Counted from the stretch's first letter, positions 32,940-46,193 are shown. The stretch: 64,000 nucleotides of DNA from Locusta migratoria (GCA_026315105.1 CM048746.1:148348730-148412729), one strand, 5' to 3'. Program-made: numbers and translations. The notes: generated by a model from the sequence alone, not told the origin.

Positions 32940-34735
32940 ACCTTTCTTGTGCTGCAGGCCCCAAAGAGCAAACTCCTTCCTCATTCTCCTATGGATACCT
33001 GCCGTTTGCCCTTCGGAGACCAAGGAAAGAATGACAGCACGTTGGTCCTGTTTCAATGTAGTGGGTAATAAAGTCGCTGTAGTCAACGTTTTCGTGCATA
33101 GCGCACGTCGGTACTTTTACTCTCACATTCGAGTCACGCTACGTTACATAATCGTTGCAGCAACTGCAGTTGCAGAAAGTACACTGAAGAACGATGATTA
33201 GCCCGTGCTTACAAAGAGTAGCAAGATATGGTGATCGGATGCCGTTTTCCGAGAAAAGCGACAGTGGGTGCTACTCGGTAATGCAGGAACTTTTCTCAAG
33301 CGTGGGAGAGTGTTGGTAACTTCTGGAAACCTCATTAACTTCGAAGTATAGAGAGACTCATCAGCAAACTTCTTCATCGGAGGACAAGGAGAGTAAGTTT
33401 CGCTACAAGGAATCAAAATGATACAACGACTGCCGAAGTTTTAGATGGGAAAATTATTGTGTAATAGTGTAGGTTCGTTAAGAAGTGGTTGCAGAGTCTT
33501 AGTTTCGGGTACATGATCACGAGTCCATGAGGTACTGAGACAGAGCAGGAAATCAGATCGCAATCTTTAGCTAGGCCGTTTAAGTATCATCCAACACTCA
33601 GGTGTGTGTCGCAACAAGCCATTCACGTTGCAGCGAAGGCGATATGTGACGAGATTATGCATCCAAGAAAAAGAAAGAGAATAGGTACAAATATGCTGCC
33701 GTATTTCTAAAACGACAACTGAGTTGTCATTTGATACCTGTCACGCATGGACTAAGAAATATTCTTCTAGAAAAACAAAAGTTTTCAGAAAACATTTACT
33801 GCCGGAAAGAATAATGCAGGAAGTGTTATCAAGCGGAAAACAATAACAGAAATCCGGTACATTGTCAATTGTAGACTTCAGCTGCCTAATTTCTGGCAAT
33901 CACAAGTCTATTATTTTACCGGCTATGGAATTCCAGTTGTTGGTATTCGCGTCCCCTTTATACAGATGAATATCTCCAGCAGATTTAACAAATATTAGCA
34001 ATTACAATCATACACATCATCAGCCCCACGTTAGATGCTATTGTAACGAAAATTTTATAGAAATTTAATAAAATTGAATAGTTTTAAAGAGAAACATTAC
34101 ACAATGAGTATGATGATGAGCAGTTCAGAGTGATTCTGTCCAACCTATCGTATTAGTTGACATTATGACCAGCTGTTAAAATATTAAACAATGCTTTACA
34201 TAACTGCCTTGTACGTTTTTAAGAGCTATTATAATAGGACTTCTTGGATAAACATTCGAAACTATTTAAAACTTTAAACTTTATATTTCAGAAAAGTGAA
34301 TTAAACTTTTACGACAAATTTGTACTGTACTTCTAGGTTCATTCATAGACATCGACTAATATTACTCATCTATTTCGAACATATGAATAATGAACTATCA
34401 TTTGTTATGTCAAAGGTACTTATTATCACTGTAAGTAATGTAAATTCGATATGTTTACCTCGTGTACTGGATTTCAGTTATCAAAATTAAATATATTGCA
34501 TTCATGAAAGAATAAAGAAATATTACATCCTATAGACTGAAAAAATAAATTTATTCTCCTACTCCCCATCACATTCTTGGCCTCTACCATATGTATCTTC
34601 ACATAACCCGAATCTTCGCGTCCACATAGATGACAATATTTGTTAGTGACAATATTTGCTACATCTGCTTCTTAGGTAGGGAAAACAATTTATCTTAGGT
34701 TTACCGAACTCTGAGAATTCAAATTAACTTGATGA
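32940..34735. other. No recognisable feature
   Basis: Nearly 1.8 kb without a supported gene or repeat; short ORFs only. Confidence 0.5.
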
Positions 34736-35680
34736 GATGGGTTAAATCATCTACTTCCACATCGACAAAAATACTCTCAAAATCGTACTGAAGTGCATGG
34801 AAGAGGGTTCATACTTCTCTACTGATCCATTCTCCATAACGCGCGGGAAAAGAACACATAAATTTTTCCGTTTTTGATCTGATTTCTCTTATTTTATTAT
34901 GTTGAACATATCTCCCTAAGTAGATGTATACGGCCAAAATATGTTCGCATTCAGAAAAGAAAGTTGGTGAAAGAAATATGGCAAATACATCTCTCGCAAC
35001 AAATAACGCTTTTCTTTCGATAATTTCCATCCCCAACAAGTGCATCAGTTCCGTGACACCCGCTTCCCTAAATCGGGATAATACAAAACGAACCGTCCTT
35101 CTCTGAATTTTACCTGTAGCATTCGTCAGTTCCTCTTGGTGGGGATCCCACAATGCGCAGCAATACTCGAAAGTAGGACTCACAACTGTAGTATAGGCAG
35201 TTTCTTTCCCATCCATGTCAGCTATGTTTTCTCCCCAATTAAAGTTGTTAGTAATTGTAATTCCTAGGTATGTAGTTAAATTTACTGCCTGTGGAGTTGA
35301 CTGATTTATAGTGTAAATGAAGTTTAACGAATTTATTAGAGTTCTCATAAGAATAAGTTGACCCTTATCGTTATTTATGGTCAATTGAAACGTTTTACAC
35401 CATGCAAATACTACCTAAATCATTTTGGAGTTACTTTCGATACTATGGTGACTTTATTAAGAGTTAAATGGCAGAATCATCCTTGAACACTCTAAGAGAG
35501 CAACTCAGATTATCCCATAAATCTTTTATAAAAATAAGGAAGAGTCTCGGCCCCTTATCACTTCCCTGAGGAACGGCAGTTATCACTTCTGTTTTACTCG
35601 ATGATTTTCCGTCAGATAATCACGAAGCCAGTCCCACAATTGTCTGAATTTGAAGGCCTTCATTCGAATCATCGACGGAA
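34736..35680 (-). pseudogene. Jockey/CR1-like LINE, RT C-terminal half
   Basis: The minus strand has a 191-codon frame (34809-35384) reading TYLGITITNNFNWGENI, AYTTVVSPTFEYCCALWDPH, KIQRRTVRFVLSRF and LGMEIIERK. These are the hallmark blocks downstream of the RT catalytic site in Jockey/CR1-type LINEs. Sequence to 35680 continues the RT domain with stops. The 3' untranslated end lies at 34736-34808, near CGCGCGGGAAAAG, shared with the copies at 47.07 and 54.35 kb. Confidence 0.82.
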
Positions 35681-35689
35681 TGTACAACT

Positions 35690-36780
35690 TAGTTAATTTT
35701 TCCGTCTATAGTTTCAATTGTGTTGACTGAGTGTTTCATTGCATCAGGTTCATATGAGTTCTTTCTTGTTTTTATAATGTTTGGAGTTTAAGTTACTGTA
35801 ATAAACCATACGTTCATATTTTATCTTAATCTCATCTTGAGTAGCTAGTGTACTTATTTCATCCACTTTCTTTTAATAATGTGATAGTTTTAATATTAAT
35901 TATTTCTTATTTAATGATTATTTTATAGCAATGCCCCAACTTAGGTTTCAAAGTTTGGGCTGTATCTGCGAATAGTGTATTTTCGTTGTGTTTAATTCAG
36001 CATGACTGACCTTAAGCATTCGTCTGAGTGTAGATAGGTTGTTTCTTCGTCATCGATTTTCACTTGTCACACAGCTGTACTTGCTGCTGTTACAAGTTTA
36101 ATGTCCAACAGTGACAATCGGAAGAGCGCATTTTTTGTCTCAATCGAATAAGCACAGTATGTACCAATTCTGGCAGGAAAACAGACGTGGAAGCGATTCT
36201 ACGACTTCACAGAGCTGCTTTCAATCAATACAACTGTACTGCTCTCATGCGTACAGTAGCACACCGGTAAGTTATTAGGTATGCGTATAGAGACGGAAAG
36301 AAATTCCATACTGAATTTCACAATCTGTCACCGGCCAGTATTCTCCCAAAATTTAAAAACATGGCGTGTACATCACAATGCCAGTTAGTTACAGGATATG
36401 TTACCTGCTGCATTCGTTTTATGTTTCATGCACAGATGTCTGGTTGAAATATTATTGAATGTCTGTGACGGACGGAAACAAAGGGTCGGATTGGAAAAAC
36501 GGAGGTACAAAACCATTCCATTTTTTCTTGTTTTGTCCGTGCTTTTTATACCTGCTGGTGAAAATACTAGCAGTTTCGCAGCTTCAACCGGTACGTGTAA
36601 ATGAGACTCTCGTCCCCTGTTGCCAGAAACCATGTTCTTTAATATTTGTCTGCATCGTCCGCGCCACTGATCTTCCACGTAGGTAAATTGTACCTGAGTG
36701 TGAATTTTATAGCCAGTCAAATAATTTTTTGAAGTACTGTCCATCTCCATCGACGGAACCAATGCAAATATCTTTCAGAC
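35690..36780. other. No recognisable feature
   Basis: A 125-codon minus-strand ORF (36385-36762) is the longest frame. It shows no motif I recognise and has probably arisen by chance. Confidence 0.45.
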
Positions 36781-36784
36781 ATGC

Positions 36785-38100
36785 ATGCATCATGTTTTGT
36801 TTCTTTTCTTCTTTTTCTTCGAGGATGAATCAACATTGGTTGGCCTTCCTACTTACCCAGTATTCCTTCATGCACGAAGAATGAGCTTGTTTTCGTTGCG
36901 CAGACCACGTATGTGTGATATTTCTTCTCTGTTCTTCACCAAAACTCCGTTTGTTTGTGATTTTTCGGATTTGATTTCGATCCTGTATATTTGCAAAGTT
37001 TGATTCTTTCGCGACTTTTTCTGTTTGATGATACCAGTTCGATCTAGTAGTTCTATTTTTTGAGAATGTATGGGTTTTTCTTGGGATATTTCTAAATGTC
37101 ACACGAAATGGGTTCTTCACATACGAATTGTGTACATTGTTTTCGAGATTTTTTATATACTTCAGGTTTGGGCTTTGGATAATTACACCATCTTCAATCC
37201 TTATCCTTGGATTTTCCTCATTATTTTACTTTATTTCATTTCTAGTTTCCCATTTAGTGTTCTGTGATGACTATTTAGTGTCAGATGCGTAGAAACAATC
37301 GGGTTTAATCACTGTTGTGCAGTGTCGGATTTTGCAATTCCAGGAGAGACTCTATTTGTTGTAAACACTTTTTCTTAACCGAAAAGCTGTGTCCATTTTC
37401 TGGACTCTTTTCGTTACAATTTTCTGTAATAAATTCAACCTATATTTTTAAATTCTTCTACTCTAGATATACACCTATTAAAAACTTTTAGATCTCTGAT
37501 GTCTCTCATCAATTTAGTTTTTTCAGTTGATATCTCTAATCCTATTTTACTGCCTGCTCTTGTAATAATTCCAGTTGTTTTTGTGCATCGGTCATGACTT
37601 AGGAAATCGGTGCCATGTCGCCAGAAAATGATAAAAACGCTAATTATATGCCCTCACGTTCTGGTCCTAGTTTTTGTATGGGTGTACCTGCTTTTCTCCA
37701 TTCTCTAACAACTTTTCCGAGTGCACAATTGAAGAGCAGTGGGGAAAGTTCATTCCCTTGTCATAATCTATTGTCTATTTCAAATTCTGTACTCATTTCT
37801 CCCATATATTTTATCTTTAGTTTGGTCTCCATGGGTGTTTCTTTTATGATGTTTGTTTCCTTTTTATCTATTTTAAATTATGCTGGCATTTCAAAGAATG
37901 GTTATAGGTCTATACCGCCATACATTTCTTTAAAGTCGACATATGTGAAGACATAAATTCTCTTTGATGGACTGTGAAAATATTTCTCCAACTTTTTCAA
38001 GTTATGGATTCGTTTTAAGCATGATCGACACTTTATTAATACCCTTCTTCGTATTCGCCGAGTTCTGGATCCAGATAAGGTTCTGTTCAGTTCAGTAGGG
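36785..38100 (-). pseudogene. RTE-like LINE, RT palm to C-terminus
   Basis: Minus strand, in order: TYVDFKEMYGGID (equivalent of the VDFKKAYDS motif), KLKIKYMGEMSTEFEID, QGNELSPLLFNCALGKVVRE, a decayed FADD region (LSFSGDMAPIS), DAQKQLELLQEQAVKIGLEI, RVEEFKNIG, and finally QRRNITHTWSAQRKQAHSS then MKEYW. The left end is A-rich on the minus strand. The catalytic aspartates are lost (FADD to FSGD), so it is dead. Confidence 0.75.
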
Positions 38101-38374
38101 CTTTATAATGCATTTGTACTTTATTGACAATAAAGAGATTCCCCGATAGATTGTCTTATAATTACATTTATTTGCTCGTTAATTAATGTATATTCCAGTA
38201 TCATCGATTCCATCTATAAACGACAGAGACTGCACGTCGTATTTAAGAAGATAAGCCATAGAAAAGCCGTGCGGTACTTATATAGTGGGTTTTACGTTCG
38301 AGCGTGTGTCTGGCATAACTTTGCATGTGTCACCATTGGATGGTACAGCTGATTGATAATCGCAATACCGAACA

Positions 38375-38482
38375 TTCAGATGTTCAAATGTTTGTAAACC
38401 TGAGGAAGCAAACTGCAATGATCATCGAGCCTTAGACTTACAAGCTAATTAAACGTACATTAACTAACATATACTAAGAACT

Positions 38483-38518
<36 letters not shown>

Positions 38519-38605
38519 TCCCAAGGGTGCAGTCTAACATCCGACGCGAGCGGCCACGCGATCCGTAACGTGTTGGCCCAGGTCGCGCAGTTGTTTCCAT
38601 GCGGC
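38375..38605 (-). repeat. SINE relic with internal (AC)n expansion
   Basis: Tail GATGTTCAAATGTTTGTAAACC at the left, a damaged head (GCGAGCGGCCACGCGATCCG) at the right. In place of the usual short AAACACACCC linker there is a pure AC tract at 38485-38517. Confidence 0.7.
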
Positions 38606-39126
38606 GTAGTTCAAAATAAAGGTCTTGTGTTTCGGTCAGATAACCCTTAGGCGAGTGAATTTAATAGGGCTGTAATATTATAAGTTATGAAAACATTTAA
38701 GTAGGTCGCTTTCTTGGGAAGTAAAAGAAAACTCAGAGTTAGGATTGAATCGATATTAAATTTTTTTATTTGATGTCTCATTGTTCTCACAACATTCGTC
38801 TTATTTTCTGACATTATAAATAGATCTTTCAGTTGCTACATATAGCACTGTTCCCAGCCTGTGTTTTTCACTCATTTTACTGAAATCCATGACATAAAAT
38901 TCATTAATTTTTGCATGTGCTCTACTAGTAAAGGTTCTTAAAAACCTTAATAGCACGTATGGAGACATTTTACACTCTAGCCATACAATTCCAAACCAGT
39001 AAAGATGTTTCCGCAGTTACCGATTTCATTATTGAAAGTAGTTTCACTTTCCTTTAAAATTCTACTTTTAAGCCTTCGAATATTCAGCGCTCTTCCTGTG
39101 ACTTCTATGTGTATCTCATTCATATA
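38606..39126. other. No recognisable feature
   Basis: AT-rich, no supported gene. Confidence 0.5.
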
Positions 39127-39633
39127 CGAGGGTCACTCCAAAAGAAATGCACACAATTTTTTTTCATTCTTCATGTTTGAAAGTTTTACAGTGTGTAGAT
39201 ACATCCTTCCCGCTTGCTTTCAAACTTAGTTGAACCTGATCGCGTGCATTGCGCCGTCACAGCATGTCATCAAGATGGCTGCTACACTTGACGTTCGTCA
39301 GAAGCAACGTGCTGTCATTGAATTCCTGTGCTGTGTAAACGAGACAGTGGGAAACATCCGCAAGAGGTTGAAAAAGGTGTAAGGAGATTTTGCTGTCGAT
39401 CGCAGTACAGCCAGTCGGTGGGCAAGCAGGTTACGTGATGAAAGCGGGCACGGCAATATGAGGCCTTGTACCGTGCGGGTATACAGGCGCTGGTTTCAAG
39501 ATGGCGTAAGGCAGTTGAGAGGGATGGGAATTATGTGGAGAAATGAAAATATTTTTCCCAAAGGATGTATCTACACCCTGTAAAATTTCAAATATGTAGA
39601 ATAAAAATGTGCATTTCTTTTAGAGTGACTTGG
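39127..39633 (+). mobile_element. Internally deleted mariner
   Basis: Left TIR CGAGGGTCACTCCAAAAGAAATGCACA (first part after TA at 39125-39126), right TIR a degraded complement ending in TAGAGTGACTTGG. The interior encodes the transposase N-terminus (MAATLDVRQKQRAVIEF, a stop, then DRSTASRWASRL) and jumps straight to the C-terminus (YRAGIQALVSRW, then GNYVEK and stop). Most of the catalytic core is deleted. The exact right end is uncertain. Confidence 0.8.
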
Positions 39634-39639
39634 AAGGCT

Positions 39640-41430
39640 TACCTGCTATATAAATGTGCAATTATGCAATATTCTACGGTGTTTATTGCAGTATAAATTA
39701 GTTGTCTGCAAGTTGTGTAGACAATTTTAAAACACTTTACCAGGTTACGACAACTACTAGGGATGTCTGCTTCAGAAGTGTTAATAAAAAAATATTACAT
39801 GAGCCTTTTAACCCACAACAAGATGTGTGCATGTCACAATTAATTAACATCAGTTGGTCGATTATGTAATATTGTGTACTAGATAAATGCTAGTTGGATT
39901 ATAAAATGTTTAAACTAAGCATGGCTAACCGCTAAGAGCTGCTATAGGCGAATGCAGCTGTTGGCGTTCCCTTATTTCATTTTGTGGCTTTCAGTACCTC
40001 TTCTACACCGAAGTATAATACTATGTTGCAATATTCTTCGCGAAAGGTACTTTATGACACTGAACTACTCATTTAATCATTTGAGGAAGTAAAAAGGAGG
40101 TCGTGCTGCCGAGTTTTACGGCCCGTTTTTCTGCAGTTTGCAGTTTCATGATGTTTTTGCAAACATTTCGGACAAAAATAATAAACATATAAAATTATGG
40201 ACGATAAGATTAAGACTCTACTATTGTGATAATATCTATGCACTCAAGACATAATATTCTCTCGCGTCGTAATTTAACAAATAGAAAAATTATTTTATAT
40301 TTTAGTTTAGCTTGAAAAAACTGTTTCTTTTTTTAACTTATGTCCCCTTAAAAATTATTTTAATATTTTCCCACGTGTTCATTGTATTTTTTCTTGCCGT
40401 GGTAGTTTGTCCTCTATTTCAAGTTCATTTTCTTCGCCTGTACTGTTAAACGAAGCGATGTATGAAAGAAGCATAGCGGAGCAATGTTGTAGAGAATTTT
40501 CTGCTCGACATATTGGTTTCTTCAATTTTCGGTTAAGCTGTTATTTTTATTTAAATTTCCATCTGTCAAAAGGCTATCGCAAAGCCAACTTTCAATGTTA
40601 CTACTGTAACCTGAAGTGGTCCAAAGTTGTTATTAGTCTGGCATTTGATATTGGACTGCGTCAGTGCAAAAGCAATTTAGAATGTGGAAACGTTCGTTCA
40701 ATAAGTTGTGCCGTCTTCTCTTCCACTTCGTTTAACAACTTCATGGAAATACCCCATTCGATATATGAGGCCTGCCGTTAGCCAAGCAATATTGGACCGT
40801 ACGCCAACACTTTGGTGCAGGAAACACAATGTGAATCGTAGAATGAAATATTTTGATAAAATAAGACGTATAATATGTGTTTCTAATTTTATTTTAAGCA
40901 CTTCATTTGAATCACACAACCGAAATTTGAGAACTAATGTAATCACTATCAGGTTTTGAAAGATGTGGTAATTAATAAAGCTGTGTCGAACCGGTGCTGA
41001 GTAACAAATTCTTTGGCTGACTCGAAGTACTGAACTGTTATTAATAAATATATTCCGTTAATCGTATTTATCGAGATGATCTCTATACAGAAAGCCAATA
41101 CGGGTACACATATTAAAAGGCAGCAACGGCTATTGTGGTGAATATCGTACGGATACGAAATGTATGGCGTTACCACTCCATTCTGCATGTGGGACGAATT
41201 CGTTCCCACGCATCGCGTTCGGTTTCCCTCGTTCGGTTCTACTTGGCCCTGTACAAAATATTTAAAGACGTGCTCGAATCGGCACATTAGTTGCTATAAA
41301 AATAATACTTTTTGTATTGTTGTATACCTTGTGGACACATTATATGACAAAGCGATGTCGACATGTGTCGCTTTGATCTACTTCTTCACTTCTTCGTAGT
41401 TAACTAAATATGATTCAAAGATTGTTCATA
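39640..41430. other. No recognisable feature; one 124-codon ORF
   Basis: The ORF at 40407-40781 (+) and opposite-strand frames at 40698-40946 and 40949-41287 have no motif I recognise. The sequence is AT-rich and otherwise featureless. Confidence 0.4.
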
Positions 41431-41540
41431 AACATGGTGTACATTTTAAATGAAGACATTCAGATATCACGGAAACTACACGTCGGATAAAAAATAAAGG
41501 TACGATACTATTATGCTGGTATTGGAGGGAACATCCAATG

Positions 41541-41733
41541 GCCAGGCTGCAGTGGCCGAGCGGTCTGCGGCGCGCCACTCACAGTCTGCACGGCCGCTAC
41601 GGTCGGAGGTTCGAATTACCCCTCGGGCATGGATGTTTGTGTCGTCTTTAGTATCAGGTAGTTCATAAGTAGTTTGTAAGTTTAGGGACTGATGACCACA
41701 CAGTTAAATCCCTTAAGCTTAACAAACATGTGA
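41541..41733 (+). repeat. SINE family A in foldback element
   Basis: Head GCCAGGCTGCAGTGGCCGAG and a full tail. Probable target duplication ACATCCAATG (41531-41540) and ACATCCTATG (41734-41743). The tail stem is weakened (GGGACT against AATCCC). Confidence 0.9.
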
Positions 41734-41809
41734 ACATCCTATGGTCCTACCCTCAGCCCCCTTCCACTCAACCCCCCGTTCCTAGAGGGAGTAACTTTGA
41801 AATATTCAA

Positions 41810-42130
41810 TTAGATTAGATTAGATTAGATTAGATTAGATTAATACTTGTTCCTTAGATCATGTATACGACATTTCGTAATGATGTGGAACGTGTCAGTT
41901 TAGTAAATTTTGTCTATACTTGACAATCTATATTTTAAGATTTTTTTTGTAAATTATTTATTAATTTTTTTATTTTTATTTTTTTTATATATTTTTTATG
42001 TTTTATCTAAAAATTCATCTACATTGTAGAAGGAGTTGCCATTCAGAAATTCCTTTAATTTCTTTTTAAATACTAGTTGGGAACTTCAGGTGTTTGTCCC
42101 AGTTAACGATTCTATGCAAGAACTAGAAAC
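41810..42130 (-). pseudogene. LINE 3' end with (TAATC)n terminal repeat
   Basis: Seven or so ATTAG units (41812-41842) on the + strand mark the 3' terminus of a minus-strand LINE. Its C-terminal peptide is legible at about 42010-42090 (PTSI, FKKKLKEFLNGN-like, FYNVDEFL). The intervening 3' UTR is T-rich on the + strand. Confidence 0.6.
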
Positions 42131-42285
42131 GTATCATTTTAATTTTATTTGCTTCGCCATAGATGTCACTGTAATGTTTAAGACGAAACACGTGTATCTT
42201 TGGCGTACAATCGTAATTTGCGATAAAAACTGAGGATTCCCATTGAAGTTTTCAAAGTTGTTTTTCCGCCACCCACACACGGGTA

Positions 42286-42309
42286 TGGGCGGGAGGGGGG
42301 GGGGGGGGG
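42286..42309. repeat. G-rich run
   Basis: GGCGGGAGGGG followed by an uninterrupted G tract just left of the right foldback arm. Confidence 0.95.
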
Positions 42310-42784
42310 AATGTAGTATCATTGGATGTCCCCGTACAATACAAACAATTTAGTATAGTACATTTTTTATCCGAATTGTAATTTCGGTGATATCTGAATG
42401 TCTTCGGATAAAATGAACATGATGTATAATAATTAAAATATTTTATATTATTTTATAACTAGGTTCTTACTTTGAAATGAAGTACAACACCTTTTTTTTA
42501 ATTTGTTTATTTGATTGAATAAACGAGTATATTACTTTCATTTCACTTATCTGTTACTTAAAGTGGATTTGTAGTATCTAGCATTTCTAAGAACATTGTC
42601 TTCAAATTAGATATTCAACTAACACTTTCAACGTTTTTAATTTGTTTTTGATTTCATTACAAAACCTCTTTAACCCTTAACATATCCTTCCTTTTGTCAT
42701 CAAAGAATATGTTGAAAACATCACACATGGCGGTTGCAAGATCACTTGCTCGCGTTATCACAGGAGATACATTCACAATGTTTC

Positions 42785-43062
42785 ACTGACAACGACGATT
42801 CAATGGAGGCACAGAACTTGTTCATTTTCACTTGACTTTGCTAAGAACTCACCTCCATCATCGTAAGCCACGTCAGAATTTTCGCCAGCAATGTCACTTT
42901 CATCTGAATACAACGTTATCTTCCGATTCTGATGCATCTCAGTCTGGAATAAAATCGTCACCAGATTCGCTCAAGACGTCTTCTGGGTCACTGCGATCAC
43001 TTTCATTTAGCATCCGAAGAATATCATCGTATGAGATATGCTTGTGGAACATTCTTTTAAAT
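42785..43062 (-). pseudogene. Acidic fragment, possibly piggyBac-type transposase N-terminus
   Basis: The minus strand reads FHKHISYDDILRMLNESDRS, then DPEDVLSESGDDFIPD, a stop, and continues in other frames as SESEDNV and DESDIAGENSD. A serine/acidic-rich N-terminus of this kind is common in piggyBac-like proteins. No catalytic region or TTAA-bounded TIRs were found here, so the assignment is weak. Confidence 0.35.
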
Positions 43063-43485
43063 TTGCAGCAGATCTTGTGGCTGGTGGAACGTTGTCATGG
43101 TGTGTGAATTTCACCCCTGTAGTACCTGAAGGGCCAGAGGATTGTTTGTTTTTGCCTTCTGTCTTAGCTACGGAGTTATGAAATTATGGGTTATGATTAT
43201 GAGGTTAATTGAGTATGTATGTTTACGTGTAGAATGTGTTTGAACTCTGTAGTGGTCAGTAATTATGTTCTAATGGTTTATATGTGCTTCATGGGACGGG
43301 TCAGACCGTAGGGACGAAATGAGTTCGTCTGATGAATTTTCTGCGGAATCATAAAGTAATAGAGTTCCTTGTTGTATGATTATTGGGATTTTGGATATGC
43401 TGCTGTTGTCATTAAAGTCTTTGTTAGCGACAAACCAGGGTGCATCGTAATTATTTGAAAGGCCTTGTCTTGGAGGACATGAATC

Positions 43486-43676
43486 AAAAATGTTTGTTAA
43501 GCTTAAGGGACTTAACTCGGGGTCATCAGTCCATAAACTTACAAACTATTTATGACCTACCTACAACTAAGGACGGCACAAGTATCCATGCCCGAGGGGG
43601 GATTCGAACCCCCGACCGTAGTGGCCGTGCAGACCGTGACTGAAGCGCCTCAGTCCCCTCGGCTACCGCGGCCGGC
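43486..43676 (-). repeat. SINE family A with 13-bp target-site duplication
   Basis: GAGGACATGAATC occurs at 43473-43485 and 43677-43689. Head and tail complete, minus strand. Confidence 0.96.
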
Positions 43677-43689
43677 GAGGACATGAATC

Positions 43690-45220
43690 TTCTTAATATG
43701 AATGTCAGCTGCCATCCCATAGATTTCACAGCCGTTTAGTACAGATGGAAGTACCACCGTTTTTCACTTTCTGAACTGACAGATAGTGGTAAGGTGATTG
43801 CCTTTGAGGAGAAGAAAAGTGTATGTATTCAACCTGAACCTCTATTTTTTGTATCTGTTTTGTGAGAATTCCACAGGCGTTTGACTGGACGGTGCGCTGC
43901 CTTAAGTACCCACGTGATAGGATATCTATAGGACCTACTTCCCGGTCACGTGTATAGCAGACGGGAGTAGGTACCTTTTTTCTGCGCACTCTGGAACTGC
44001 GGGTAGCGCCGTCTGTGAACTCATGTTGTCCCTTGGAGTGTTCGCCTAGCTGTCAGGCAACCTGCGACGCCATAATGTCGTGAGTGTTGCCGCCGTATTA
44101 GGCGGCCTTGACAGTTTTCATTATACATCAGAGTCGAAGAAAACACTCGCGAAACTCTCAGTGATTTTCTGCAACTTCGCGACAGCAGCGCTGCCAAGCG
44201 CGAAACGACTGAGTAATGAATCAGTATTTGGACTAAAGCAGCACTTTCAAAATAACTTCGTATTTACGAGCTTTTGTGGCGCTATAAATTGTAGCAACAA
44301 TCAAGAATATAATTCGGAAATCTCTCATTTGCAAAGGATGCTCAGAAGTGACAGAATAATGTTACGAATAACAAATATTCCTTTACGGTGGTTAGTTACA
44401 CTTTTAGGCATAGAAGTAAATTTGTAACAATTCATTTACGTCCAAACTTCTGCTCTTAATCAGAATCGCAAATACTTGACCATTATTTCGTAATATTACT
44501 GCTCAATAAAAGTAAAGTCTTAATGCCTGCTTAGGTTCGTACCACACCTTCAAAAAATTATAACCCTGTGTACTAACCTATTTTGGCGATTAGCTACTAG
44601 TTTAATAAAGTGAAAACGTAGCTAGAAATAAATAATATGTCCACATATAAACTGTTAACGTTAGCATGTCACATTCGTAAAGATATTCAGTTTGATACCT
44701 GACATGTAGCGAAAAAAAAAATTATAGGTACATGAAAGGCAAAGAAGCAAGGGGAAGGTGGAAATAGGGTTTAAACGACGGGGTAGAATCTAGTCCCCCA
44801 GAATGTAAAAACGTTTTTACTTTCGAAAATATTACAATGTCCGAAATTCGCTAAAACAAAACTGTGCAACATGTCAATACGCAATGAGCCCGCGAACGAA
44901 ATCAGAATCCGTTCCTTTTATATACTTCAGCACATCAGGCTACAATTCAAAAGGTTTTGGACGATATTAATATGACTTGTGTATTGTGAAGTGTATGAAT
45001 TTCACTGCACTGACAGTTTGTTAAATTACAGACTGCCATTAACAGAAGCCGTAATATTACTTCAGTGATGTTTTCGTATTTATATTAAAAAGTTCACTGC
45101 AACGTTCAATGACCAGAAAATATGAAAGTAACAGCAGTAAAAACGGCAACTTCTCAGTTTTCATCATGTCATTCCACTGTTATTCACTACTGGCCGCTTG
45201 GAGCGCTAGTATCGCTTCGG
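43690..45220. other. No recognisable feature; one 115-codon ORF
   Basis: The ORF at 44080-44427 (+) encodes MSVAAVLGGLDSFHYTSESK and onward with no known motif. The rest is AT-rich. Confidence 0.4.
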
Positions 45221-45224
45221 CTGC

Positions 45225-46140
45225 AAATTGTTTCCTAGAGAGTTTCGCGACTGTCTGTGATAGACTGTGTTATACATCTTCTCCAACTTCTTAGTTTTCC
45301 GTAAAGAGACGACAAAGACAGCTAGAGGCTTCTGACGTTTCGCCTTCTCGTCACGTTGACTGTACTGGTGAATGTCACATATTTCATAGGTCTTTTCGAC
45401 CGGTTCGTTAACAATTTGACGGAGTCACCGTCTTTGGAAACCATTTAAAGTCAACCTTGAGGTTCCGGTTCGCCTGTAGTAGATGTGCATAAGGTCATAA
45501 GCTGTTAGCTTTGATGAAGACTTATCCTTGTTGTAGTCCTCCATCGTAGTGGATTGGTGTATCGCGTGATCTCTCTTAAAAATGGCGCAGTTGGGCCGTC
45601 GATCTGTTTCTTCAACGTATCGTTCAGAAGGAAGTAGTGCTTGGTGTGAAAAACCACCAAGGGCGGCGGCTTCGTCGACGCGGAGGGGTCAGCCTTCGTC
45701 TGCTCCTTAGATGGCACGTCTAACTGTGCAACAAGTGCGGCAAGTACATTTTTCATGCGGATGGGATCTGGTTCCGCCTTCGTCTTCTTCCTCACGGAGG
45801 CAGATTTGTTCCAGGATGCAGTCGTCTCGTTCGTCGTTTTCTCTACTTTGACTTCACAACTTGTTCGCCGTAGTCGTCGTCAAGTTCTCGCTGTCGTTTT
45901 GTGGCAACGCGGGCGTCGCCGTCCATCGTCCCGTTTTCATTCCCTGCCTCATACCCCGTCTGAGTGTCCAACTATAATGGTCCCGTTTGTTGGTCATGTT
46001 TCGCGCTGCTTCCGCGCCGTCCAACAAGTCTGCTCTTATCGGAGTTGTTTCGCACCGCTCCTCGGTGCAGGATGTCTCGGATAGTCTAGCGTTCGGCTGG
46101 TGTGAGGACTCCATCTCGATATGTACGTCCTGATCCATAT
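45225..46140 (-). pseudogene. Probable LINE ORF1 (Jockey-type gag-like) remnant
   Basis: Minus strand: an N-terminal hydrophilic frame (46138-45854), then KPPPLVVFHTKHYFLLNDTL and KKQIDGPTAPFLREITRYTN, followed out of frame by QKPLAVFVVSLRKTKK. The order resembles the pre-zinc-knuckle domain of Jockey-type ORF1 proteins. Zinc knuckles are not visible. Frames are broken. Confidence 0.5.
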
Positions 46141-46193
46141 CTCGTGTCGCCGTCTTACTCCCTAGAACACGACAAACTGCTTTTTACGTGCGG

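Larger units (their letters stand above)
41432..42432. mobile_element. Foldback element with ~110-bp arms, hosting a SINE and a LINE tail
   Basis: Arms 41432-41540 and 42322-42432 are reverse complements (GAAGACATTCAGATATCAC, GGATAAAAAAT, ACATCCAATG). The interior is made almost wholly of later insertions: a SINE and a LINE 3' end. Original element type unknown. Confidence 0.7.

Noticed and set aside
36385..36762. 125-codon minus-strand ORF
   Set aside because: No domain, no codon bias I can judge, and adjacent to LINE debris; left as a chance frame.
42832..43107. Plus-strand 91-codon ORF
   Set aside because: The opposite strand carries the acidic, serine-rich pattern; the + frame looks like its complement.
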